Position numbers and translations under genes: made by a program
Assembly: GCA_005800795.1 (NCBI GenBank)
Contig: SYEN01000144.1
Location: 1-14,514 of the forward strand
Direction: 5' to 3'
DNA length: 14,514 bases
DNA from: Burkholderiales bacterium
GTDB lineage: Bacteria; Pseudomonadota; Gammaproteobacteria; Burkholderiales; SG8-41
Notes under the pieces: generated by a model
What the model was told of the DNA's origin: nothing
Databases searched by the model: none
The model's input: only the letters and a program-made list of their open reading frames with translations
Shown here: piece after piece, positions 6,797-12,714 of the stretch
Numbering within the stretch: the stretch's first letter is position 1
How the letters are laid out: each line of letters begins with the position of its first letter

Positions 6797-7767
6797 TCAC
6801 CACTCACGCAAGAACCGCTTGCGCCGTGGCCGCGCTGTTCATACAGACTGGTGCGGTGGCTCAGGCACAAGATTACCCCTCACGCCCGCTGCGCCTGATC
6901 GTGCCGTTTCCGCCCGGCGGCGGCGCGGACTTTCTCGCCCGCGTGATCGGCCCACGTATCACCGAAAGCTGGGGCCATTCGGTCATCGTCGACAATCGCG
7001 GTGGCGGCTCCGGCATTATTGGCGTGGAAATCGCCGCGCGCGCCGCGGCCGATGGCCACACGCTGCTGTTCGGCGACGTGGGTACGCTGAGCATCAACCC
7101 GTATATCTTTTCCAAATTGCCGTACGATCCGGCGCGCGATTTTCACGCCATCACCAAAATCGCCGACAATCCACTCACCTGTGCCACCCATCCCGCACTG
7201 CGCGTCAACAACCTCAAGGAACTGGTCGCCGCCGCAAAAAATAAAACCGACATTCGTTACGCCTCGGCAGGCACCGGCAGCATGACCCATCTGGCCGCCG
7301 AACTCCTGGGGCGCCGCGCGGGCGTCAACTTTACTCACGTGCCGTACAAGGGCGGCGGCCTCGCGTTGAATGCCGTGCTGGCAAATCAGGTGAACCTGGT
7401 GTGCATGACCACGCCGGGCGTGAAGCCTCATGTGCAGGCCGGGCGCCTCACCGCACTCGCCATGTCCACCGCGCAGCGCTCGCCCGCGATGCCGGATTTG
7501 CCCACAGTGGCGGAGCAGGGCTTTCCGGGCTATGAATCAACACAATGGGTGGGGCTACTCACGCCGCGCGGCACGCCGCCCAAGGTACTCGCCCGGCTGC
7601 ACGGCGAATTCGTGCGCGTGCTTAATCTGCCCGAAGTGCGCGAGCGCCTCGCGAGCGCGGGTGCAGAGCCCGTAGGCAACACGCCGGCGGCGTTCGTAGC
7701 GCAAATCCGCAACGACGGTGAAAAATACGGCAGGCTGGCGGCGGAGCTGGGAATCAGGCTCGACTAA
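6778..7767 (+). CDS. Bug/TctC-family periplasmic substrate-binding protein (second of three)
   Basis: Another receptor of the Bug/TctC type. From TTG 6778 it has 329 residues: a signal peptide of about 30 residues ending GAVAQAQ, then DYPSRPLRLIVPFPPGGGAD (GGGAD at 47-51), VDNRGGGSG, LPYD, YASAGTGS and VPYKGG (188-193), all in the family order. The length is normal. The frame stays open into the preceding gene, back to an ATG at 6712, but that stretch would add a non-signal-like extension and is the out-of-frame reading of the upstream gene. The 19-bp overlap with the unknown gene at 6062-6796 indicates coupled translation. The ligand is unknown. The start codon is the least certain part of this call. 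Confidence 0.9.
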   Translation: MAASRIITTHARTACAVAALFIQTGAVAQAQDYPSRPLRLIVPFPPGGGADFLARVIGPRITESWGHSVIVDNRGGGSGIIGVEIAARAAADGHTLLFGDVGTLSINPYIFSKLPYDPARDFHAITKIADNPLTCATHPALRVNNLKELVAAAKNKTDIRYASAGTGSMTHLAAELLGRRAGVNFTHVPYKGGGLALNAVLANQVNLVCMTTPGVKPHVQAGRLTALAMSTAQRSPAMPDLPTVAEQGFPGYESTQWVGLLTPRGTPPKVLARLHGEFVRVLNLPEVRERLASAGAEPVGNTPAAFVAQIRNDGEKYGRLAAELGIRLD

Positions 7768-7997
7768 AGCGCCAGCCTAACCCGCACGCACATCCGAACG
7801 CGTGTAGCGCTGCGCGCCAGCGCAGGAAGGTAATCAGTGTCGTACTCGTCATTGAAATCGTCTTCTGCAACGGAGAAATTGGACCCCGCAGCCCTGATGC
7901 CCGTGGCGCCCGCCATGACGCCCTTTTCATAACTATTTGTTTTTATTGATTATTGTTATTGGTGCAAGCCTGTGGCCACTATCTTGTCCCGAACCCT
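7768..7997. other. Convergent intergenic region, 230 bp
   Basis: This gap separates the 3' ends of a Bug/TctC gene (+) and soxA (-). I see no gene in it. It holds a small hairpin (GCGCTG 7807-7812 with CAGCGC 7818-7823, 5-nt loop, no U-run) and, at 7928-7965, an A+T-rich tract containing an imperfect copy of the boundary element. No convincing intrinsic terminator was found for either side. Confidence 0.5.
7928..7949 (+). repeat. A+T-rich boundary element, degenerate copy B
   Basis: Aligned with the 22 bases at 6008-6029, this stretch matches at 18 positions, including an unbroken TTGTTTTTATTGA. It lies between two convergent genes, about 50 bp beyond the soxA stop, where an operator is unexpected but a transcript-end function is possible. 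Confidence 0.4.
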
Positions 7998-8774
7998 TTA
8001 CTTGCGCACACCCGGCGTCTCCACTTTCAGTCCCTGTGCACGCCACGCCAGAAACAATTCCAAATCCAGCAAATCCTGCGAACCCGACGCGGGCATCTCG
8101 GCGCGCACGCCAAAGAAACACGCGCGCAACCGCCGGTGCAGCGAGCCCATGGTCTGCCATTCGAGCCGGTACGCGGGATACGGATTGCTGTGGCCCTGGC
8201 TGACCGTGTCGTTCAACAACTTGCGCCCGAAGTTGCGGTCGTGGCAATGCGTGCAGGCCAGATTCATCTGCCCCATTCGCGTAAAAAACATATCGCGGCC
8301 GCGTTCGAAATTGCGGCGATTCTGTGCGTCAATCGTCACGTTCACCGCCTGACCTCGCGATTGCAGACCCACATACGCCGTCAGCGCCAGCAGTTCATCC
8401 GAATCGTAACGCAGAGGCTCGGCTTGCTGGTTCTGCGTGCGGCATTGGTTGACGCGGCCCTCGATGTTGGTGAGCTGTGCCGTGCCTCGATCGACCTTGG
8501 GATACTTTGCCGACACGCCTTTCATGCGGGTGCGCGCATCCTGATGGCAGCTCGCGCAGGATTTTTGGCTCGTGCCCGCCGGTTCGTTCCACAGTTTTTC
8601 GCCGCGTGTCGTCCACAGCATTGCCGGGCTGGAGAAATCATCCTGGTACAGCGCCCGCACCTCGGCGCCGGAAAATTCGAGGCCGGATTTGAGCGGGTCG
8701 GGACGAAAGGGTTGGGCAGCAAAAGCACTGATTGATGCCAGTGTCAGCAACAGCAGTTGAAACCGTCGCATCAT
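7998..8774 (-). CDS. soxA: SoxA, diheme cytochrome c subunit of the SoxXA complex
   Basis: Periplasmic catalytic subunit that, with SoxX, oxidatively couples thiosulfate (or a related thiol) to the cysteine of SoxY. The 258-residue protein starts with a Sec signal peptide (MMRRFQLLLLTLASISAFAA). It has two complete heme sites, CASCH (73-77) and CTHCH (174-178). Two further cysteines are placed as in diheme SoxA: Cys111 in NQCRTQ as the likely heme-1 ligand, and Cys219 in RRLRACFFG as the active-site cysteine (persulfide) ligand of heme 2. The segment NPYPAYRLEWQ is typical of the family. Both hemes are retained, unlike the one-heme SoxA of Paracoccus. Its ATG 8774 overlaps the soxZ stop as ATGA; a second ATG follows at 8771. 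It is the last gene of the operon. Confidence 0.94.
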   Translation of the reverse strand: MMRRFQLLLLTLASISAFAAQPFRPDPLKSGLEFSGAEVRALYQDDFSSPAMLWTTRGEKLWNEPAGTSQKSCASCHQDARTRMKGVSAKYPKVDRGTAQLTNIEGRVNQCRTQNQQAEPLRYDSDELLALTAYVGLQSRGQAVNVTIDAQNRRNFERGRDMFFTRMGQMNLACTHCHDRNFGRKLLNDTVSQGHSNPYPAYRLEWQTMGSLHRRLRACFFGVRAEMPASGSQDLLDLELFLAWRAQGLKVETPGVRK

Positions 8775-9094
8775 GCCGTAACCGTAATAGGCGAACTCGC
8801 CGCGCCCTTCTCACCGCGATCATCCACCCAGGAAAATTCAATATTGCCGCTGTCTTGGGCGATGATGTAAAACTGCAGGTACGGATTGGCGGCAATGCCC
8901 GACCCCATTTCCGCGCGGAACACCTCGCTGCCGTTATAACGGCAAAGCAGCGTATGCACAGTGTTCTTGGGAATCACCTTGCCGTTGTTATCCATGCGAA
9001 ACCCAGTTTCCATCGGATGCTGGATCGCTATACGCAGCTCCACCAATTCACCCCGTTTGGCGGTGGGTGGCACCAGAATGCGGGCGACCGTCAT
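8771..9094 (-). CDS. soxZ: SoxZ, sulfur-carrier partner of SoxY
   Basis: Small periplasmic beta-sandwich protein that forms the SoxYZ heterodimer. From ATG 9094 it has 107 residues, the usual size, and no signal peptide of its own, as expected for a protein exported together with SoxY. The family signature HPMETGFR is present, followed by IPKNTVHTLLCRYNG and NPYLQFY, and the chain closes with a beta-rich part including FSWVDDRGE. The open frame reaches further upstream into the soxY tail, but the residues before Met at 9094 (Arg/Trp-rich) are not SoxZ-like. It starts 10 bp after the soxY stop and overlaps soxA by 4 bp, so it is coupled to both. No strong ribosome binding site is seen. Confidence 0.93.
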   Translation of the reverse strand: MTVARILVPPTAKRGELVELRIAIQHPMETGFRMDNNGKVIPKNTVHTLLCRYNGSEVFRAEMGSGIAANPYLQFYIIAQDSGNIEFSWVDDRGEKGAASSPITVTA

Positions 9095-9104
9095 ATGAAG
9101 CCGC

Positions 9105-9605
9105 TCAAGTGGGGTCCGTCGCGTCCAGACACGCGGTTTCGGTGACCACCACATCCGCCGATGCCGCCCAGAACCCGCCATCCGACATTTGCGCTACCGC
9201 CACCACGTACTGCGCACCGGACAGACGGATGCGCGTGGTCAGCGTGGCGCGCCCGGTAGCGGGCGAAAAGCCAATTTTCGCGATGACGGGACGCGAGTTT
9301 TTCTCCGACAGCAGATACAGCGTGCGCACATGGTCAGCCGGGGTCATCGGGCTGTCCACGGTCACCGTCAACGGCACCAGATGCCCGTTTTCGGCCAGGT
9401 GCGGAATCTCGAGTTTGACGCGCGCTTCGCGCACCGGCGCGCCGCGGGTGATTTCCTTCAGCACCGGAACCAGCTCCAGCAGCGGCGGTCGTGCGGCAGG
9501 GGGCAATTGCGCCTGCGCCGCCAAGGGGACCAGTGGCAACAGTGAGCCGCCCGCGATGCCGGTCAATAGGCGGCGGCGTGTGTGGCGTTTGGCGATGTGA
9601 TTCAT
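9105..9605 (-). CDS. soxY: SoxY-type sulfur carrier with a non-canonical C-terminus (no GGCGG)
   Basis: Covalent sulfur carrier of the Sox pathway by homology and position. The 166-residue protein has a twin-arginine-like signal (HTRRRLLTG, then a hydrophobic stretch to AAQAQ near 33) that would also carry SoxZ out. The middle part, IPHLAENGHLVPLTVTVDSP, matches the SoxY core. Canonical SoxY ends in VT-x-GGCGG, where the cysteine holds the sulfur intermediate on a flexible arm. Here the end reads VVVTETACLDATDPT: the only cysteine, Cys159, is at the aligned position, but the glycines are replaced and seven residues follow it. No reading frame near the 3' end restores GGCGG, so this is not a simple frameshift. 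It overlaps soxX by ATGA and is followed by soxZ after 10 bp. It could be a divergent SoxY or a SoxY-like carrier for another substrate. Confidence 0.88.
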   Translation of the reverse strand: MNHIAKRHTRRRLLTGIAGGSLLPLVPLAAQAQLPPAARPPLLELVPVLKEITRGAPVREARVKLEIPHLAENGHLVPLTVTVDSPMTPADHVRTLYLLSEKNSRPVIAKIGFSPATGRATLTTRIRLSGAQYVVAVAQMSDGGFWAASADVVVTETACLDATDPT

Positions 9606-10066
9606 TGCAGTGTCTGCAAATAGGCTATCACATCTTCGATCTGCGTCGCGCTTAACACCGGCTTGCCACGCAGGTTTTCGGTGACGCGATTCAGCCCCTG
9701 CACACGGTAATAAGCGGGCATGATGGATTCGCGGTTAAACGCCAGCGGATCAACAATGCGCGCGCGCATCTGCGGTGCCGTGAGCCGCTTGCCGATGCCC
9801 GACAGCGGCGGCGCGAGATTGCCGAAAAATCGCTCGCCGGTTTCAGGGGCAGCGTGACACAGAATGCAATTGGCCTCGCGGCTCACCAGCACCTTGCGGC
9901 CGCGTTCGGCGTCGGGGGCGTCGGTGGTCAGGGGCTCGCGGATTTCGCCGTTCGCCAACGTATACCGGACGCCCTCACCCGCCTGCGGGTTGGATAGGGC
10001 ACAGCCTGCGATCAGCGCCGCCGTCAGCAAAACCGTCATCGTTCCCCGCAGGGTGTTTCGCGCCAT
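9602..10066 (-). CDS. soxX: SoxX, monoheme cytochrome c subunit of SoxXA, predicted lipoprotein
   Basis: Electron-accepting partner of SoxA. From ATG 10066 it has 154 residues, with a signal peptide whose end, LIAGC, is a good lipobox (Cys22), so the protein may be lipid-anchored rather than free in the periplasm. The heme site CILCH is at 67-71, and Met116 in ESIMPAYYRV is the expected axial ligand; NLAPPLSGIGKRL and the C-terminal QIEDVIAYLQTL are typical of SoxX. The start is chosen because its ATG shares one base with the TGA of the methyltransferase gene (TGATG), a coupling arrangement; a GTG 21 bp further upstream is possible but adds nothing signal-like. The soxX stop overlaps the soxY start. 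Confidence 0.92.
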   Translation of the reverse strand: MARNTLRGTMTVLLTAALIAGCALSNPQAGEGVRYTLANGEIREPLTTDAPDAERGRKVLVSREANCILCHAAPETGERFFGNLAPPLSGIGKRLTAPQMRARIVDPLAFNRESIMPAYYRVQGLNRVTENLRGKPVLSATQIEDVIAYLQTLQ

Positions 10067-10608
10067 CAAGCCGGTGGTATACGCCACAGATAAATGGTGG
10101 TTGATACCACGTATTCGGTTTTCTCCGGCTTCCAGTCCCCCATGTCGAACGCGTGCGACACAATGCGCGTGCCAGGCTTTAACTCCTTCATCAGTTTGGG
10201 ACGCAGTTTGAGATTCAGGCGCGTCAGCAGAAACAGCGTCACCACGGTGGCTTCGCTGATGTCGGCTTCGAATAAATCGCCTTCAATAAACCGCACGCGC
10301 TGCTCGGAGCCGGTACGCTTTGCAAGCTCGCGCGCCTCTTTTATGCGCTGCGGATCAATATCGATGCCCACACCGCGCGCACCGAACTGTTGCGCCGCGG
10401 TCACCACAAAGCGCCCGTCGCCACAGCCCAGGTCGTAGACAACGTCCTTGCTCGTCACCTCGGCGAGCTTCAGCATTTGCGTAACGATCTGAAAATCCGT
10501 CGGCACAAAAATCACGTCGGGTGTGCGCTGCGCAAGCGCCCTCACCGTACCCAACAAACCCGCTGTACCCACCAGTCCCGCCGTACTCAAGAATTGTCTG
10601 CGTTGCAT
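10066..10608 (-). CDS. Class I SAM-dependent methyltransferase with an export-type N-terminus
   Basis: First gene of the sox operon. The methyltransferase fold is clear: motif I VYDLGCGDGRFVV, the acidic ribose-binding residue in GVGIDIDPQRI, then EGDLFEADISEATVV and a closing LKPGTRIVSHAFDMGDW. From ATG 10608 it has 180 residues. Residues 1-25 (MQRRQFLSTAG, then LVGTAGLLGTVRALAQ) look like a Tat or Sec signal peptide, followed by TPDVIFVPTDFQIV. Proteins of this 'PDV-x-(Y/F)VPT' kind with a leader occur in other bacteria, but their substrate is not known to me. GGAGG at 10614-10618 is 2 nt from ATG 10611 and 5 nt from ATG 10608, so the second is preferred. The stop overlaps the soxX start by one base. 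Whether it is exported, and where it would get SAM, is open. Confidence 0.88.
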   Translation of the reverse strand: MQRRQFLSTAGLVGTAGLLGTVRALAQRTPDVIFVPTDFQIVTQMLKLAEVTSKDVVYDLGCGDGRFVVTAAQQFGARGVGIDIDPQRIKEARELAKRTGSEQRVRFIEGDLFEADISEATVVTLFLLTRLNLKLRPKLMKELKPGTRIVSHAFDMGDWKPEKTEYVVSTTIYLWRIPPA

Positions 10609-10613
10609 CATCG

Positions 10614-10618
10614 CCTCC
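10614..10618 (-). promoter_or_regulatory. Strong ribosome binding site GGAGG of the sox operon leader gene
   Basis: Read on the - strand, GCGGAGGCG precedes a double ATG (10611, 10608). Spacing of 5 nt favours ATG 10608. This is the best Shine-Dalgarno sequence of the - strand operon; the downstream genes rely on overlapping stop/start codons. Confidence 0.65.
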
Positions 10619-10665
10619 GCTAAAATACCGAACGTATTATGCCTTAGGCTCGTCAAAAATAAACG

Positions 10666-10686
10666 CAATAAAAACAATTACTTACA
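10666..10686 (-). repeat. A+T-rich boundary element, copy C (exact pair with 6008-6028)
   Basis: Reverse complement of these 21 bases equals 6008-6028 without mismatch. It reads towards the - strand sox operon, about 55 bp from its first start codon, the same relative orientation that copy A has towards the gene at 6062. On the + side it ends 18 bp before the start of the metallo-hydrolase gene. Confidence 0.6.
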
Positions 10687-10704
10687 CTCTCAGAAGGCAG
10701 TGTC

Positions 10705-11589
10705 ATGTCCCATCCAATCCGGCTCTGGTCGATACTCGGCAATTCGCAAAAGCTCGACGGCGGCGCGATGTTCGGCAATGCGCCGCGCGCACTGTGGTCG
10801 CGCTGGATCCAACCCGACGAGCAAAATCGCGTGCCCCTGGCGTGCCGAGCGCTGCTGGCGACGGGCCTGGGTGACGATGGCAACATGACCGTCTTGTTTG
10901 AAACCGGCATCGGCGCGTTCTTTGAACCGAAATTGAAAGACCGCTATGGCGTGGTGGAAAGCGAGCACGTGCTGCTCGATTCGCTCGCACAAGCCGGCTT
11001 CAAGCACGATGACATCGACGCGGTTGTGCTGTCACACCTGCATTTCGACCACGTCGGCGGCCTGCTCGCACCCTGGCAGGCGGGGACAGCGCCAACGCTA
11101 TTGTTTCCCAAAGCGAAAATTATTGTTGGGCGTGAAAGCTGGGAGCGTGCGCTCAAGCCCCATCCTCGCGACCGCGCCTCGTTCATTCCTGAAGTGCCGG
11201 ACCTGTTACGGGCAACAGGCCGGCTGGAAATCATCGACGGCGACGCTTCGCCGACGCTGGGCGCAAGAGTACGCTTTGAATACAGCCACGGCCATACGCC
11301 TGGCTTGCTGGTCGCCACCATTGCGAATGGCAACGGACGCGGCGTGTCGTTCTGCAGCGACATGATTCCCGGCCGCCCGTGGGTGCATGTGCCAATTACC
11401 ATGGGCTACGACCGCTATCCCGAAATGCTGATCGACGAAAAAACGCGTTTCCTCGAAGACAAATTCACGCGCGGCGGATGGCTGTTTTTCACCCATGATC
11501 CGGTGTGTGCGATGGCGTCGATCACGCGCGATGGCAACCGCTACGGCACGGCAGAGGAAATGGCGGAACTCGCCGGGCTGGCGTGTTGA
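10705..11589 (+). CDS. Metallo-beta-lactamase-fold hydrolase
   Basis: Di-zinc hydrolase of 294 residues with no signal peptide, so probably cytoplasmic. The metal-binding set is complete: HLHFDH at 111-116, His197 in YSHGHTPG, Asp219 in FCSDMIPG and His264 in FTHDP. The arrangement, and the N-terminal part FGNAPRALWSRWIQPDEQNR, resembles lactonase-like members of the fold (N-acyl-homoserine lactonase/YtnP type) rather than true beta-lactamases or persulfide dioxygenases. The substrate is not readable. AAGG at 10694-10697 lies 7 nt before ATG 10705. It is transcribed divergently from the sox operon and followed after 20 bp by a Bug/TctC gene, so it may act on a compound recognised by that receptor; that is inference. 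Confidence 0.88.
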   Translation: MSHPIRLWSILGNSQKLDGGAMFGNAPRALWSRWIQPDEQNRVPLACRALLATGLGDDGNMTVLFETGIGAFFEPKLKDRYGVVESEHVLLDSLAQAGFKHDDIDAVVLSHLHFDHVGGLLAPWQAGTAPTLLFPKAKIIVGRESWERALKPHPRDRASFIPEVPDLLRATGRLEIIDGDASPTLGARVRFEYSHGHTPGLLVATIANGNGRGVSFCSDMIPGRPWVHVPITMGYDRYPEMLIDEKTRFLEDKFTRGGWLFFTHDPVCAMASITRDGNRYGTAEEMAELAGLAC

Positions 11590-11609
11590 ATTTTCTACGA
11601 AAATTTCTG

Positions 11610-12581
11610 ATGAAGAAAAACCTGAAACACGTCACCGCGTGCGTATTGTTGACCCAGGCAGCATGGGCCACCGCGCAAACGTATCCCACCAAACCCATCC
11701 GCATCATTGTGCCCTTCGGCGCGGGCACGCAAAGTGATGTGCTGGGGCGTCTCATCGGACAAAAACTTACCGAAACGTTAGGCCAGCAGGTGATTGTCGA
11801 AAATCGCCCCGGCGCGGGTGCCATACTCGGGACCGAGCTTGCCGCGAAAGCCGTACCCGACGGCTATACGCTGACCGTCAACGGTACCGGCGCGCTGGCG
11901 ATCAATCCCGGGCTGTATCCCAAGCTGCCGTATGACCCGATTCGCGATTTCGCGCCGGTGACGCGATTGGTGACAGTGACGCAAACGCTGGTGGTCAACC
12001 CTTCCTTTGCCGCGAAAACGGTGAAAGCGATGGTCGGCATCGCCAAAGCCCGGCCCGGGGAATTGAATTACGCCACCTTCGGCGCCGGCTCGGTCAATCA
12101 CTTGACCACAGCGATGCTGCAAAACGCCGCCAGCATCAAACTCGGCAACAACGTGTCGTTTCGCGGCAGCGCCGATTCCAACATACAGGTGATGAGCGGC
12201 GAATTGCCGATGATGTTCGATTCAATGACCTCGGTGTTGCCGCATATCAAATCGGGCAAACTGCGCGGGTTGGCGGTGTCCACTGCCACGCGTTCGCTGT
12301 TCGTGCCGGATCTGCCCACCATCGCCGAGTCGGGCTATCCCGGCTTTGAGGTGGCGGGCTGGACCGGCGTCCTCGCCCCGGCAAAAACCCCCGATGTCAT
12401 CCTGGACAAGCTCAACAACGAACTCCTCGCCGCGCTTAAAAAGCCGGAGGTGCGCGATTTGTTCAACACCCTCGCCTTTCAGGCCGCAGGCGAATCCCGC
12501 GAGGAATTCCGCCGCTACATGGTGACTGAACTGGCCAAGTGGGCCAAGGCGGTGAAAGATTCGGGGACGAAGATTGATTGA
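11610..12581 (+). CDS. Bug/TctC-family periplasmic substrate-binding protein (third of three)
   Basis: Receptor of the Bug/TctC type, 323 residues from ATG 11610. MKKNLKH plus a hydrophobic stretch ending AAWATAQ is a good Sec signal peptide; the mature chain starts TYPTKPIRIIVPFGAG. It differs from the other two copies at the ligand-loop region (GAGTQSDV instead of GGG(T/A)D) and has VSFRGSAD where they have VPYKGG, so it probably binds a different ligand. VENRPGAGA, LPYDP and DLPTIAESGYPG are family signatures. The frame is open further upstream into the hydrolase gene, but the signal peptide argues for 11610. The ribosome binding site is weak. It follows the hydrolase by 20 bp and probably shares its transcript. 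Confidence 0.9.
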   Translation: MKKNLKHVTACVLLTQAAWATAQTYPTKPIRIIVPFGAGTQSDVLGRLIGQKLTETLGQQVIVENRPGAGAILGTELAAKAVPDGYTLTVNGTGALAINPGLYPKLPYDPIRDFAPVTRLVTVTQTLVVNPSFAAKTVKAMVGIAKARPGELNYATFGAGSVNHLTTAMLQNAASIKLGNNVSFRGSADSNIQVMSGELPMMFDSMTSVLPHIKSGKLRGLAVSTATRSLFVPDLPTIAESGYPGFEVAGWTGVLAPAKTPDVILDKLNNELLAALKKPEVRDLFNTLAFQAAGESREEFRRYMVTELAKWAKAVKDSGTKID

Positions 12582-12714
12582 TGGCTTCTACAAGATTGCC
12601 GTTGTATGGCATGGCGCTGCATTAGATTGTGGCCTTACTGGCTTCATTCGCCAACCTTGAGGCGCTGGAGGGATTACCGGCTACAGCGTGGCTTAGCGTT
12701 TTAGGAGCGGCAAG
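12582..12714. other. Convergent intergenic region, 133 bp, nothing identified
   Basis: This stretch separates the 3' ends of a Bug/TctC gene (+) and mtgA (-). I see no gene, RNA or clear terminator hairpin in it. Confidence 0.5.

Larger units (their letters stand above)
10612..10704. promoter_or_regulatory. Divergent promoter region between the sox operon and the hydrolase/TctC pair
   Basis: This 93-bp gap is the only non-coding DNA upstream of the five-gene - strand operon and of the + strand pair at 10705-12581, so both promoters should lie here or overlap it. It is A+T-rich compared with its surroundings and contains an exact copy of the boundary element (10666-10686). I could not place -35/-10 pairs with good spacing with confidence. 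Confidence 0.55.

Noticed and set aside
7807..7823. Hairpin GCGCTG/CAGCGC as terminator for the convergent genes
   Set aside because: Only 6 bp of stem and no U-run on either strand.
7953..8735. Open 260-codon + strand frame opposite soxA
   Set aside because: No recognisable motif; soxA on the - strand has two heme sites and family-specific cysteines.
9085..9130. Frameshift as the reason for the missing GGCGG in SoxY
   Set aside because: I read the three - strand frames around the soxY stop; none encodes Gly-Gly-Cys-Gly-Gly or anything close.
10621..10656. TTGACG (- strand 10656-10651) as -35 box of a sox promoter
   Set aside because: The candidate -10 boxes (TAATAC, TATTTT) lie about 11 or 23 bp away, not near 17 bp.
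10705..11589. Persulfide dioxygenase or SoxH identity for the metallo-hydrolase
   Set aside because: The N-terminal region and the later His/Asp motifs look lactonase-like; only the sox neighbourhood suggested a sulfur role.
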